A DNA stretch of 64,000 nt from Verrucomicrobiales bacterium (GTDB lineage: Bacteria > Verrucomicrobiota > Verrucomicrobiia > Verrucomicrobiales > DEV007). Under the pieces are notes generated by a model. It ran no database searches. It worked only from the letters and a program-made list of their open reading frames with translations, and was not told the origin of the DNA. The translations under genes and the position numbers were made by a program. Numbering within the stretch: the stretch's first letter is position 1; each line of letters starts with the position of its first letter. The DNA is taken from contig PAAG01000005.1 in the NCBI GenBank assembly GCA_002698785.1, positions 1-64,000 of the forward strand, given 5' to 3'. Shown piece by piece: positions 27,817 through 37,099 of the stretch.

Positions 27817-30500
27817 AGAATTTGTTTACTACATTTGTTGGGTTGTTGCTCGTGGTGGCTACGGTTGGAATTTCCCATGCTGTATCCGTTGGTGACAAAG
27901 AGGCCGATAATTCCGTGGAGGCACAACTAGAGGCGTTCAAAGTCCACGAAGACTTTGCGGTGAACCTGTTCGCGGACGAGTCGATGGGAATCGCCAATCC
28001 AGTGGCGATGCATTGGGATGATCGAGGAAGGCTCTGGGTGCTGACTACACTGACTTATGCACAACTGAAGCCCGGCGAGAAACCAAACGATACCCTCGTC
28101 ATCCTCGAAGACACTGATGGAGATGGTAAAGCAGATAAGTCTTCCACTTTTGTAGATGGGCTGAACATGCCAATGGGATTCGCCATCGGTGATGGTGGTG
28201 TGTATGTCGGTGAAGGACCTGATCTGCTTTTCTTCCACGATGAAGACGGGGATGGAAAAGCGGACTCACGCGAAGTGGTTTTGACAGGGTTTGGAACAGG
28301 GGATACTCACCAGAATATTTCCAACTTCACTTGGGGACCGGACGGCTGTTTGTATTTTGCTCAGGGGTTGCACTGCTACTCATTGGTGGAAACACCATGG
28401 GGAATTGTGCGAGGAGACACCGCGGGCTTCTGGAAATTCGATCCCGAAACCTTACGTCTGACTCCCTACGGCTTTCCAAGCAACACGAGCCAGAATCCCT
28501 GCGGTATCGTTTTCGACAAAAAAGGATCAATATTTATTAAGTCAAACAACCGGGAGCTGATCTACGCGACACCTGCTCTCATTCCCACCACCCACCAGAA
28601 TAACCTCGTACCGATTGCATCGATCGGAGTCACCCCAGGCAAATCGATGGGGGGCGAGTACGTCGATTCGCCGCATCTTCCAGACTGGATTCAGAACAAT
28701 ATTCTGATCGCCGGATACTATTCGAACAGAGTATCCGCTTTTCCTTTGGTGGAAGACGGGGCTGGTTACGCAGCGGTAGAGCCTGTCGAAGTGCTCGCGT
28801 CGGAGCACACCAGTTTTCGCCCCGTGGAAATTCGAATCGGTCCGGACGGCGCCATCTATGTCGCAGACTGGTTCAATCCGATCATCGGCCACTATCAGGC
28901 TTCCTTGCGCCACCCTGACCGTGATAAGGAACATGGCAGAGTGTGGCGTGTCTCTGCAAAAGGTCGCGAGAAAGCCAGTCCGACCTATCATTTTCACAGA
29001 CCAGGTACGAGCGATATCATAGATAAACACCCTCCAGGCGCCGAGACGATGCTTCTGGAGGATGAGGATCCTTACACCAGGTTGAGAGGGATCGTGCTCG
29101 CAGCAAATCACTCTCCCAAGAAGGGATTGGTATCGATACTGACAGCTCTAGATCATCCTCGCGACCGCTTCATTGATTACGCCCTTGAGCAGTCTGTTCA
29201 TGCGCTTGCTTCTCATTGGGTTCCGGCTGCGAAGGCAGGGGAGCTGAAATTCGAGAAGCCGGAGCATCTCGGTTACGCGTTGAATATCCTAGGCGGCGAA
29301 GACGCACTCGAAATCGCTAAATCTAGACTATCCGCCCCTGACGCAACACCAGAAGGTCGTGCGCAAATGGCCACAGTGATCGCCGCAAACGGATCATCCG
29401 AAGATCTGGGCGCTCTGTTGAAATCAGGTCCGATAACAGAAGACGTTTTCACCGCAATGGCTGACAGCTGGCCTAAGCGAAAAGTGAAGCCGGCGGGAGG
29501 TGTCGCGGGAACATTGAAGTCTCTTCTCGCCGATTCTAATGTGGGAATTCAATACCAGGCCGTTCGACTCGCAGGTCTATGGCAGATCAACGCAGTGGCT
29601 CCTGATATCCTTGCTTTGGCACAGGACAGCTCGGGGGAAATTGAAATGCGTGGCGAGGCTGCCAAGTCTTATGCGCGAATCGCAAGAGCCGAGGCCATCC
29701 CGGCATTGGCAGAAATGACAGAGAGCGAGAATACCTTCGTTCGTGCCGCCGCAATCGATGCGCTCGCTTCCATTGCTCCCCAAAAAGCGGCGACGATCGC
29801 AGCACCACTTCTCGGTTCTGTTTCAAACAAGGAGGAAGCGACAGGATTGCTGAGACCGTTCCTGAGTCGTAAAGGCGCTTCTGAGATACTTGCTGGCGCA
29901 CTGGAAACTGTTAGCCTCGAAGCAGATGCGGCAGGCCATCTCGCCACTGGAATGAGCGAAATGGGGCGTAGCGACGAAAAACTGCTCTCCATTATCCAAG
30001 GCGCGATGGGTGTCCAATCCGGAGCACAGGCATACGATACGGAATACGTCGCTGCCTTGGCGAAAGAAGTAGTGGATGCCGGAAATGCCGAGGCTGGAAA
30101 AGAGATCTATCATCGAGCACAACTCACCTGTGTTGCCTGTCACCAGGTGGGTGGGCAAGGCGGAATTCTCGGGCCATCTCTAGATGCGGTTGGTGCAGGA
30201 TTGCCTGTAAATCTCCTGATCGAATCCGTCCTCTGGCCGGATCGACAGCTCAAAGAAGGCTACTTTTCTATCGCTGTGAGTACCAAAGGCGGAGACACCT
30301 TTTCTGGTTACAAGGACAAAGAAGAAGAGGACTATCTATACCTGCGCGACACAGCCTCGGGTGAAGTGAAAGCAATCCAGAAACGCGAAATCACAAATCT
30401 GCAGAACCTCGGGACGATCATGCCGCCGAGCCTGACCAATTCCCTCAGCCGCGAAGAGCTTCGGGATTTGATTGCGTATCTCGCGAGTTTGAAAGGTTAA
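27813..30500 (+). CDS. Secreted PVC-type dehydrogenase with HEAT-like repeats and cytochrome c domain
   Basis: The 895-residue protein starts at an ATG at 27813 preceded by GGGAGG, overlapping the SGNH-like gene by ATGA. Order: signal peptide (LFTTFVGLLLVVATVGISHA), beta-propeller dehydrogenase domain at about 30-400 ([30 protein letters not shown] Ca-binding-like loops; AIYVADWFNPIIGHYQAS), an alpha-helical HEAT-like region at about 440-720 rich in Ala/Leu, and a C-terminal c-type cytochrome with Cys773-x2-Cys776-His777 (GGQGGILGPSLDAVG follows). Likely a periplasmic sugar or alcohol dehydrogenase passing electrons to its own haem. It is the split-gene counterpart of the fused protein at 15.9 kb. 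Confidence 0.88.
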   Translation: MKNLFTTFVGLLLVVATVGISHAVSVGDKEADNSVEAQLEAFKVHEDFAVNLFADESMGIANPVAMHWDDRGRLWVLTTLTYAQLKPGEKPNDTLVILEDTDGDGKADKSSTFVDGLNMPMGFAIGDGGVYVGEGPDLLFFHDEDGDGKADSREVVLTGFGTGDTHQNISNFTWGPDGCLYFAQGLHCYSLVETPWGIVRGDTAGFWKFDPETLRLTPYGFPSNTSQNPCGIVFDKKGSIFIKSNNRELIYATPALIPTTHQNNLVPIASIGVTPGKSMGGEYVDSPHLPDWIQNNILIAGYYSNRVSAFPLVEDGAGYAAVEPVEVLASEHTSFRPVEIRIGPDGAIYVADWFNPIIGHYQASLRHPDRDKEHGRVWRVSAKGREKASPTYHFHRPGTSDIIDKHPPGAETMLLEDEDPYTRLRGIVLAANHSPKKGLVSILTALDHPRDRFIDYALEQSVHALASHWVPAAKAGELKFEKPEHLGYALNILGGEDALEIAKSRLSAPDATPEGRAQMATVIAANGSSEDLGALLKSGPITEDVFTAMADSWPKRKVKPAGGVAGTLKSLLADSNVGIQYQAVRLAGLWQINAVAPDILALAQDSSGEIEMRGEAAKSYARIARAEAIPALAEMTESENTFVRAAAIDALASIAPQKAATIAAPLLGSVSNKEEATGLLRPFLSRKGASEILAGALETVSLEADAAGHLATGMSEMGRSDEKLLSIIQGAMGVQSGAQAYDTEYVAALAKEVVDAGNAEAGKEIYHRAQLTCVACHQVGGQGGILGPSLDAVGAGLPVNLLIESVLWPDRQLKEGYFSIAVSTKGGDTFSGYKDKEEEDYLYLRDTASGEVKAIQKREITNLQNLGTIMPPSLTNSLSREELRDLIAYLASLKG

Positions 30501-30510
30501 TCAAGGAAGA

Positions 30511-30765
30511 TTACTTAAGGAGTTCATCATACTCTGCGTGAGTTCCAATCCAGAACCATACGAAAGTGTCTTCCCTGAAAATCGCCAATGCACGGTAGTT
30601 TCGCGTGACGCGAACTGACCAGAGATTGCCGATTTGCTTGAAGTGCAGCGAAGGGTGCCGCGAGTCCTCTTTCCAGAGAGCATACTTCTCTCGGGCTACT
30701 CGTTGAATTTGTTCAGGTAAATCCTCGAATAGCTTTCGAAATCGGCTAGTCGTCGAGGAGTTCAT
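30511..30765 (-). CDS. RelE/ParE-like toxin
   Basis: The 84-residue product has the fold pattern of RelE/ParE toxins: FEDLPEQIQRVAREKYALW, then HPSLHFKQIGNLWSVRVTRNYRAL and the C-terminal FVWFWIGTHAEYDELL. The conserved Arg/Tyr positions (VTRNYRALA) fit an mRNA-interferase or gyrase-type inhibitor. Its start lies 20 bases inside the antitoxin gene, the usual order and coupling for a type II module (antitoxin first). Toxicity cannot be read from sequence. Confidence 0.82.
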   Translation of the reverse strand: MNSSTTSRFRKLFEDLPEQIQRVAREKYALWKEDSRHPSLHFKQIGNLWSVRVTRNYRALAIFREDTFVWFWIGTHAEYDELLK

Positions 30766-30964
30766 TCAAACTCTTGGTTTTGTTTCCGTAAATCTCCGCC
30801 TCTGCCTCGCCGACTAAAGCATCGAGCTTCCCGCTTTTTTGATCCGCTTCGATTTGATGATCCCACTTTTCCCACATCGCATCTTCGAATCGTGAAAGTA
30901 GCTTCCATCGATCTTCATCAGGTAGCTGCGATATTGCCTCTTCGATCTCGGAAACCGAACTCAT
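30746..30964 (-). CDS. Addiction-module antitoxin
   Basis: The 72-residue product matches the common antitoxin layout of small 'addiction module' proteins: an N-terminal helix (EIEEAISQLPDEDRWKLLSRF), then WDHQIEADQKSGKLDALVGE and a Glu/Lys-rich tail that presumably wraps the toxin. The WDxQIExDxxxGKLDxL signature recurs widely in PVC and cyanobacterial antitoxins. It overlaps the toxin by 20 bases. No inverted repeat operator was identified in the 46 bases upstream. Confidence 0.8.
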   Translation of the reverse strand: MSSVSEIEEAISQLPDEDRWKLLSRFEDAMWEKWDHQIEADQKSGKLDALVGEAEAEIYGNKTKSLNELLDD

Positions 30965-31010
30965 GTAGGTAATGTAGCCTTTGGGGCGGTGGAAGCAAGT
31001 CTACCGAAAT

Positions 31011-32933
31011 TTAGGAGGTCAACTTCTCGATAATCGCATCAACATCATACACGCATCCACCCCACGTTCCGCCGCTGACATTCTGTAGAGCAGCCCAGAG
31101 ACGGGTGTCGTCTGGAACATTGGGGAGTCGATGGAGTTTTTCGTTCGTGTCACGTGCGAGGAGTTCATCGACATCTCCCGCATAGTCGACTGTTCCGGTC
31201 ATATTCCGGCAGTCAATGCGAATCCTAACCGTATCACCATCCCTTACTTTCCCGATGGGGCCACCTGCCCAGGCTTCTGGTGAAATGTGACCGACGCAGG
31301 CACCTGTCGATACTCCGGAAAATCTTCCATCAGTAATCAGCGCGACGTGCTTGCCCCACGGAAGGTGTTTCAAAGCAATCGTGAGCTGAGCCGTCTCAGG
31401 CATGCCGCAGCCAATCGGGCCAAGCCCGATCAAAACGATCACGTCACCTTCTTGAATGCGATCATCGCCCTTGGATTTTACGGCGGCGATGGCATCCGGT
31501 TCCGAGGCAAAAACGCGAGCAGGTCCTTCGTGGAGGTAGATCCCATTCTCGTCGATCTTGGATGGATCGATTGCCGTCGACTTAATTATCGATCCCTCAG
31601 GAGTCAGGTTGCCACCCGGGAAAGTAACGGTCGAAGTGAGCCCGCGCGAAGCGGCCACCTTTGGCGACATGATCACATTGTCAGGATCGATGCCGTCCAG
31701 CTGTGTGAGCTTTTCACGAAGTCGCTGACGTCGTTCGGATTTCTCCCACCACTCCAGATTCTCACCGACGGTCTTGCCGGAAACCGTGAGGGCATCGAGC
31801 TGCAACATTCCTGCCTCGCGCAAGTGAAGCATCACCTCAGGCACTCCACCAGCGAGGAACACCTGGACGGTGGCGAAGTGCACCGGTCCATTCGGGAGGG
31901 CATCCACGAGCCGTGGAATCTCTGCGTTGAAACGCCGCCAGTCATCAACCGTCGGACGACGAACACCCGCCTGATGGGCAATCGCTGGCAGATGCATGAT
32001 CAAATTCGTGGAGCCACCGAAAGCGGTGTGCACCGCTAGGGCATTTTCAAAAGCAGCCTCTGTCAGGATATCTTTCGTGGTGATCCCGTTTTTCTCCATC
32101 GTGACGACTGCGGCACCAGTTCTCCGAGCCATGTCGCGCCAGATATCGGCACCTGACGGAGCGAGAGCAGAATGAGGTAATGTCAGCCCCAGCCCTTCCG
32201 CGATCACCTGACTGGTGGCAGCCGTTCCGAGAAACTGGCATCCTCCACCTGGCGAAGCACACGCTCGACATCCTGCCTCTGCCGCGTCAGCATAAGTCAT
32301 TGTTCCTTGAGAATACCGTGCTCCGATCGTCTGGATTCGACCCAGGTCCTCGTCAGTGTCCTCACTCAACAAAGTGACACCGCCAGGGATCAGCGCGGTC
32401 GGAAGGTCATGACACGATGCCAAAGCCATCATCATCGCGGGTAAACCCTTATCACATGTAGCAACACCCACGACTCCCTTTCGCGTCGGATGAGATCGAA
32501 TCAACCGGCGAAAAACCGTCGATGCATCGTTTCGATAGGGAAGGGAATCCATCATTCCGTCCGTGCCCTGTGTTCTTCCATCACACGGATCGCTGACAAA
32601 ACCAGCAAAGGGAACACCACCCAAAGAAGTAATCGTCTTCGCAGCTTCCTCCATGAGCAAGCCAACCTCAAAGTGCCCAGTGTGATATCCCAGCGCGACA
32701 GGCGTTCCATCCGGCTGACGGATACCTCCCTGGGTCGACAGGATCAAGTAATCACCTCCAGAGACCTTGTCAGCGTCCCAGCCCATGCCCACATTCTGGG
32801 TCCAGCCGAAGAGGTTTCCACTGGGGTGTGTGGCAAGCTGCTCTTGTGTGAAAGGCAGGACACCGGTTGGGCCTGGCGCCTTGGTCTTGAGTGTGAAAAT
32901 GGATTCGTCTCCCGAATCGAGTAAGGGGTTCAT
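31011..32933 (-). CDS. D-xylonate dehydratase-type IlvD/Edd protein (YjhG/YagF-like)
   Basis: The 640-residue product belongs to the long YjhG/YagF branch, whose members dehydrate D-xylonate (and L-arabinonate) to 2-keto-3-deoxypentonate. Fe-S and substrate residues are seen in [25 protein letters not shown] and [32 protein letters not shown] is the substrate loop, and the C-terminal lid [20 protein letters not shown] is conserved. It lies 28 bases after an FAH-family gene on the same strand, which would use its product. It shares only the family with the arabinonate-type paralogue at 24.4 kb. Confidence 0.9.
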   Translation of the reverse strand: MNPLLDSGDESIFTLKTKAPGPTGVLPFTQEQLATHPSGNLFGWTQNVGMGWDADKVSGGDYLILSTQGGIRQPDGTPVALGYHTGHFEVGLLMEEAAKTITSLGGVPFAGFVSDPCDGRTQGTDGMMDSLPYRNDASTVFRRLIRSHPTRKGVVGVATCDKGLPAMMMALASCHDLPTALIPGGVTLLSEDTDEDLGRIQTIGARYSQGTMTYADAAEAGCRACASPGGGCQFLGTAATSQVIAEGLGLTLPHSALAPSGADIWRDMARRTGAAVVTMEKNGITTKDILTEAAFENALAVHTAFGGSTNLIMHLPAIAHQAGVRRPTVDDWRRFNAEIPRLVDALPNGPVHFATVQVFLAGGVPEVMLHLREAGMLQLDALTVSGKTVGENLEWWEKSERRQRLREKLTQLDGIDPDNVIMSPKVAASRGLTSTVTFPGGNLTPEGSIIKSTAIDPSKIDENGIYLHEGPARVFASEPDAIAAVKSKGDDRIQEGDVIVLIGLGPIGCGMPETAQLTIALKHLPWGKHVALITDGRFSGVSTGACVGHISPEAWAGGPIGKVRDGDTVRIRIDCRNMTGTVDYAGDVDELLARDTNEKLHRLPNVPDDTRLWAALQNVSGGTWGGCVYDVDAIIEKLTS

Positions 32934-32961
32934 AAAAAGGTCGGAGGTAAGAAATGAAAGA

Positions 32962-33813
32962 TCAGATTTTTTCCACAGTGTTAGTCAATGTCCCGGCACC
33001 TTCAATGGAAATGGAAATAACGTCTCCCGGCTGGAGCGTAAAATCGGAGTCAGGCACGATACCGGTTCCTGTCATGAGATAGGCGCCATGCTTGTACTCA
33101 TTGCTGCGAAAGAGAAAGCCTGCCAACTCATCGAAACCCCGCTTGATCTGCGAAACAGTCGTATCACCGGAAAAAACCACTTCACCACCTCTTGATATTT
33201 CTATCGCAATGGTCGTGTCAGGCCCTGGGGCATCTCCCACCACGAGGCACGGACCGATCGAACATGACCCCGTGTAAACTTTCGCCTGGGGGAGGTAGAG
33301 CGGATTCTCACCCTCAATGGATCGCGAACTCATGTCGTTCCCGATGGTAAATCCAAATACCTTTCCGCTATCGGTAATCGCCAAAGTGAGTTCTGGCTCA
33401 GGCACATCCCAAGTGGAATCGCTGCGAATTGCCACGTTGTCGAGATGCCCCCGAGTCCTCGGTGCCGTGGCTTTGAAGAACAGCTCTGGCCGATCGGCAT
33501 CATACACTTTGTCGTAGAAAATATCACCTCCCGCAGACTCTGCTTCTTCCATTCGTGCAGTCCGGCTGCGAAAGTAAGTCACCCCGGCAGCCCAGACTTC
33601 TTGATCGCCGATAGGCGGCTGATAGGGGATCTCAGGATCGAACGATTCTCCTTCCGAGGCGTCTGAATAAATAGATTCGATATACCCGACAGGATCCTCA
33701 GACGTAAATAAATCGTTGAAAGAGAAACTTTCGGAGACGTGTCGGAATAAACCCGGAGCCTCTGAGCTCTCGATAAAAATTGACTGGTGAGACCGAAAAA
33801 TTCGATATGGCAT
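32962..33813 (-). CDS. FAH-family hydrolase/dehydratase, likely 2-keto-3-deoxypentonate dehydratase
   Basis: The 283-residue product has the fumarylacetoacetate hydrolase fold: metal ligands Glu-Glu-Asp in [10 protein letters not shown] and later [27 protein letters not shown], and the closing [20 protein letters not shown]-fold enzymes such as Caulobacter XylX and AraD1/GguC dehydrate 2-keto-3-deoxypentonates to alpha-ketoglutarate semialdehyde. Its tight operon with a xylonate dehydratase supports that role here. I start at the ATG at 33813 ([10 protein letters not shown]) because the longer frame is a spurious extension into the divergent NlpC promoter. It is shorter than XylX (about 385). 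Confidence 0.85.
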   Translation of the reverse strand: MPYRIFRSHQSIFIESSEAPGLFRHVSESFSFNDLFTSEDPVGYIESIYSDASEGESFDPEIPYQPPIGDQEVWAAGVTYFRSRTARMEEAESAGGDIFYDKVYDADRPELFFKATAPRTRGHLDNVAIRSDSTWDVPEPELTLAITDSGKVFGFTIGNDMSSRSIEGENPLYLPQAKVYTGSCSIGPCLVVGDAPGPDTTIAIEISRGGEVVFSGDTTVSQIKRGFDELAGFLFRSNEYKHGAYLMTGTGIVPDSDFTLQPGDVISISIEGAGTLTNTVEKI

Positions 33814-33908
33814 GGCGCGAGCATAGAGAAAAAGGGGAGGGTTGCCAGCCCATATCCGCGGAAGACTTGTCTGCTCCCGGAATGCGGCTACCTTCGGGCC
33901 GCTTCGCG

Positions 33909-34634
33909 ATGATACGCATATTCTCCATTCTCGTGATTTGTGGATTCTCCGTTCTTTCAGCGGGGGCAAAACCTGCGTCGGTGGCATCAATCGACCCGGA
34001 AGATATCGCGGAGTATGAGACGGCAAATCCCGCCGTTCGCGCTTTGATCGAGAATGCTCTCAAGCTCACCGATAAAAAACTCACCTATCAATTCGGCTCA
34101 AACTCGCCTTCCAACAAAGGCATGGACTGTTCAGGAACCGTTCAGCATACCCTGCAAACGATGGGGCTTGAAAGCGTCCCTCGTTCATCCTATGCAATGT
34201 ATCACTGGGCGGAAGAGCAAAGCGAACTCACACATACACCGGGGGTTACCTCGACAGATGATGATGTTTTTGAGGGCCTCAAACCCGGTGATCTTCTTTT
34301 CTGGGAAGGGACATACGAAACGGGAGACCGAAACCCACCGATATCACATGTCATGATATTTCTGGGAACTTTGAAAAAAGACGGGGAGGGAGTCGTGTTC
34401 GGTGCCAGCGATGGTCGGCGTTACCGCGGGAAGAAGATCTGCGGAGTCAGCGTTTTTGATTGGAAAGTTCCCTCCAAAGGTTCTTCGTCGAAGTTTGTGG
34501 CCTACGGTCCAATTCCCGGTTTTCCTGATCAAACCGAGGAGGAAGAGGTCGAAAAAGAAAGCGCAAATGTGGCTGGCGAACTAAAAACAGTGCTTGAATT
34601 ACTATTCAAAAAAAGGCAACCTTCCACCCGATGA
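33909..34634 (+). CDS. Secreted NlpC/P60 peptidoglycan hydrolase
   Basis: The 241-residue product starts at an ATG at 33909 with a signal peptide ([20 protein letters not shown]). It has the NlpC/P60 core: [23 protein letters not shown] with catalytic Cys74, and ISHVMIFLG with catalytic His147. The tail (about 205-241) is charged and may be cytosolic-like or a linker, ending in basic residues. It would cut D-glutamyl-diaminopimelate peptides in the periplasm. Stop and next start overlap by ATGA, coupling it to a small glycine-zipper lipoprotein. Confidence 0.87.
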   Translation: MIRIFSILVICGFSVLSAGAKPASVASIDPEDIAEYETANPAVRALIENALKLTDKKLTYQFGSNSPSNKGMDCSGTVQHTLQTMGLESVPRSSYAMYHWAEEQSELTHTPGVTSTDDDVFEGLKPGDLLFWEGTYETGDRNPPISHVMIFLGTLKKDGEGVVFGASDGRRYRGKKICGVSVFDWKVPSKGSSSKFVAYGPIPGFPDQTEEEEVEKESANVAGELKTVLELLFKKRQPSTR

Positions 34635-34885
34635 AAACCAAGCTCATTGTCCTAATCCTCTTTATCACCACGTCACTGACTTTTGTCGGTTGCACACCCA
34701 CTCAGCGGGGTGCGGCTGGAGGCGCTGCAGCGGGAGCTGCGATTGGCGCACTTGCTGGCGGACGCGGTAACCGTGCTGAAGGCGCCTTGATTGGCGGTGC
34801 AATTGGCGGCCTTGCAGGCGGCGCAATTGGATCCTCTAACGAGCGCAAATACTACGGCCCACCGCCTCCAGGATACGGCTACTAA
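34631..34885 (+). CDS. Glycine-zipper lipoprotein
   Basis: The 84-residue product has a lipoprotein signal ending LTFVGC and then a glycine-zipper segment of repeated GxxxG steps (AAGGAAAGAAIGALAGG and GALIGGAIGGLAGGAIG), followed by a short Pro/Gly/Tyr tail. This is the OsmB/17-kDa-antigen-like type, an outer-membrane or membrane-inserted small lipoprotein. Translation is coupled to the NlpC/P60 hydrolase, and a strong terminator follows, so this is a two-gene cell-wall unit. Confidence 0.85.
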   Translation: MKTKLIVLILFITTSLTFVGCTPTQRGAAGGAAAGAAIGALAGGRGNRAEGALIGGAIGGLAGGAIGSSNERKYYGPPPPGYGY

Positions 34886-34925
34886 GATTCATCAAAGAAT
34901 TTTCATCTAACTTGATAGTTATCAG

Positions 34926-34956
34926 CCGGGTGCTCGCAAGGGCACCCGGTTTTTTT
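34926..34956 (+). terminator. Rho-independent terminator after the NlpC/glycine-zipper operon
   Basis: A perfect 8-base stem, CCGGGTGC (34926-34933) paired with GCACCCGG (34942-34949), with an 8-base loop, is followed by seven T residues (34950-34956). It lies 41 bases after the lipoprotein stop and is the clearest intrinsic terminator in the window. Confidence 0.95.
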
Positions 34957-35006
34957 GTGGGCGTTTGGAGCTTGGTTGTAATTTTCTTTCCTGCTAGAAG
35001 ATAAGA

Positions 35007-35555
35007 ATGGGAAAAGCAATTGTTGGAATTCTTCTCGGAGCTGTGTTCGCTTTCGCGTGGAGTTTTGTGTCTTGGTCTATACTGCCCTACCATGATGCTA
35101 CTCTGAAGCAGTTCTCAAATGAGGCTGCTGTCACGGAGGCAATCAAGTCCGGTGCAGACGAGCAGGGGATTTACCTGATTCCTGGCGATACCACGATGGC
35201 TCCGGATGAACGTATGGAGCTTTCGAAGAAAGGCCCGGCGGTCTTTGTCTCGGTTCGCCCTGGCCCAAATGAAGACCGTTCTATGAATTCGCTCATTCTT
35301 CGAGGTTTTCTCTCTACCCTCGTTTGTTCCCTTCTGATGGGGATCATGCTTTCCGCAGCGGCCCCGCGATTAAACTATATTGGGCGTGTTTTCTTCGTTA
35401 CACTGGGCGGACTTTTTGCCGGGCTCGCGGCTGCTTATCCGAACAATATCTGGTGGGAGTTCTCTACAGGCTTCACAGGCCTGGCCATCCTCGATCTCGT
35501 TGTTGGCTGGTTTTTTGCAGGACTCGTGATGGCGGGGATAATCAACGGAAAGTGA
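35007..35555 (+). CDS. Hypothetical membrane protein
   Basis: The 182-residue product has an N-terminal helix (VGILLGAVFAFAWSFVSWSIL), a periplasmic segment of about 70 residues (GIYLIPGDTTMAPDERMELS), and three C-terminal helices ending in LVMAGIINGK. The exported segment rises between helix 1 and helix 2 and carries no recognised motif. It stands alone after the terminator and is convergent with the DksA-type gene 3 bases away. Function unknown. Confidence 0.68.
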   Translation: MGKAIVGILLGAVFAFAWSFVSWSILPYHDATLKQFSNEAAVTEAIKSGADEQGIYLIPGDTTMAPDERMELSKKGPAVFVSVRPGPNEDRSMNSLILRGFLSTLVCSLLMGIMLSAAAPRLNYIGRVFFVTLGGLFAGLAAAYPNNIWWEFSTGFTGLAILDLVVGWFFAGLVMAGIINGK

Positions 35556-35558
35556 CCT

Positions 35559-35894
35559 TTACCCTGCGCAGGCGCTGCAACGCACCGCCTCGGGAGTGAC
35601 CTTCAGTCTCTCGAATTCAATATCCTCTCCGCATCCCTCGCACCGGCCGTAGGTGCCTTCGTCGAGTCGGTCGAGTGCGAGTTCCAGTTTCCCGATGCGT
35701 TCTTCCCGTCGGCGTTCTGCTTCTTTCGCCACTTCCTGCATCTGCATGGAGTCGAGGCGCGAAAGTCGCCCGATGGAGACATCGGGCGAAATGGCTTCAC
35801 GTTCTGTTTTGCTCTTTTCCGACTCCTCACGAATTCGATCGATCTCTTCAGAGATAATCTCCTCAAGATCGATGAGCTCGTCGGCGGTCAGCAT
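35559..35894 (-). CDS. DksA/TraR-type C4 zinc-finger protein
   Basis: The 111-residue product has a long N-terminal coiled-coil (ELIDLEEIISEEIDRIREESEKSK) and a C-terminal DksA-type zinc finger with Cys85, Cys88, Cys106 and Cys109 (GRCEGCGEDIEF and VRCSACAG). It resembles YbiI/TraR-type short DksA relatives, which bind the RNA polymerase secondary channel. The Ldh-family gene ends 9 bases before its start, so the two are co-transcribed. The conserved Asp-Ala tip of true DksA is not obvious, so activity as a ppGpp partner is unsure. Confidence 0.87.
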   Translation of the reverse strand: MLTADELIDLEEIISEEIDRIREESEKSKTEREAISPDVSIGRLSRLDSMQMQEVAKEAERRREERIGKLELALDRLDEGTYGRCEGCGEDIEFERLKVTPEAVRCSACAG

Positions 35895-35903
35895 GGGAAC
35901 GTA

Positions 35904-37016
35904 TCAGGTTGTGTAGGTCGGTAGAGTCTCACTATTCCAAGCGGACGCGTCGAGACCACACTCTTCAGCAAGTTCGCGGAATCCGCCTACTTCTGCTGTG
36001 GTGAAAAGCAATCCACCCGCATCCAAGCTGAGCTTCGCGTTGTTCGCCTCAATTGTTCCCGGGAGCATGCAGCTCTCGTTTCCGTGGCCGAGAATGTCTT
36101 TCACCACTGCGGTGATGTTTTCTGCCTGGTTGCGTCCGTTGGAGAAATCTCCTCCGGAGATCGCATCAGGATGAACAATCTGGAAGTAGAAAGCGGAAGT
36201 GGTTTTCTCTCCCGTTCCCTCAGCTTTTGCTGCGCGACCACGCAGGGTGGGGAGGGAACCTCCGATCGCTCCACCGTAGAGCTCGTTCAAGAGTCCGAGG
36301 CCGTAGCCCTTGTGGCGACCGAAAGGAAGAAGCGCCTTCACTGCAAAAGGATCGTCGGTAGGATTGCCGTTCTCATCCACACCAAAAGGAGCTTCCAGTT
36401 TCTTGTTCTCGCGCTTGTATTGCTCAACCTTGCCCATGGCGATCTCGGAAGTCGCCCAGTCGATCACCACAGGGTATCCGACAGCATCGGTAGTTGGGAA
36501 GCCCCAACTGTGCGGGTTGGTTCCCAGGGTAGGGAATTTACCGCCAAATGGTACTACTTCAGAAAGAGTCGACGTGCAGTTCGTATAGGCGATGTAGCCA
36601 CGCTTCGCAGCATCCATCACGTATCCGCCGCCCCAGAGGTAGTGAAACGCGTTATCGATCGCGACCGTCCCAGATCCGTACTGATCCGCGAGTTTGATAC
36701 ACGTCTCGATAGCTTCACAGGCGACAGCCTGGCCGAGTTTCTTATGGGCATTCCATGCCTGAACTGCGGGGAAACGAGTCTCCAGCACTTCGATCTCCGC
36801 TCCGGGAACACAACCGCCGGATCCACTCCCGAAAAGCTCATCCAAGTGAAGTGCCTTCAGCGCGTTGTGCGTGCGGATACCGTGCCAAGAGGCTTCAGAG
36901 CACATCCGGGCAGCGGCAGCGGCTTCTTCCTGGCCGTATCCACGGTGGACGTAGGCTGCTGTGACAAGTTCCTCGTGTTGCTCACGGGAGACGACAAAAT
37001 ATTCCTGGCTCGACAT
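35904..37016 (-). CDS. Ldh-family (malate/L-lactate/ureidoglycolate-type) NAD(P)-dependent dehydrogenase
   Basis: The 370-residue product is an Ldh_2-family oxidoreductase of the type that includes YiaK (2,3-diketo-L-gulonate reductase), AllD and malate dehydrogenases. Landmarks: ASWHGIRTHNALKALHL near the start, FHYLWGGGYVMDAAKRGYI, and FGGKFPTLGTNPHSWGFPT, the family cofactor-binding block. In this sugar-acid context a reductase acting on a 2-keto acid such as diketogulonate is plausible, but the substrate cannot be fixed. The DksA-type gene follows after 9 bases. There is a gap of about 80 bases to the next gene upstream. Confidence 0.85.
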   Translation of the reverse strand: MSSQEYFVVSREQHEELVTAAYVHRGYGQEEAAAAARMCSEASWHGIRTHNALKALHLDELFGSGSGGCVPGAEIEVLETRFPAVQAWNAHKKLGQAVACEAIETCIKLADQYGSGTVAIDNAFHYLWGGGYVMDAAKRGYIAYTNCTSTLSEVVPFGGKFPTLGTNPHSWGFPTTDAVGYPVVIDWATSEIAMGKVEQYKRENKKLEAPFGVDENGNPTDDPFAVKALLPFGRHKGYGLGLLNELYGGAIGGSLPTLRGRAAKAEGTGEKTTSAFYFQIVHPDAISGGDFSNGRNQAENITAVVKDILGHGNESCMLPGTIEANNAKLSLDAGGLLFTTAEVGGFRELAEECGLDASAWNSETLPTYTT

Positions 37017-37099
37017 GGCTCCTCTTATGGCGTGAATTTACTCCGCTTGCCAGCGGAAATTCACGTAAGACTACTGTGCGGAAAAATGCAGAAAACCAC

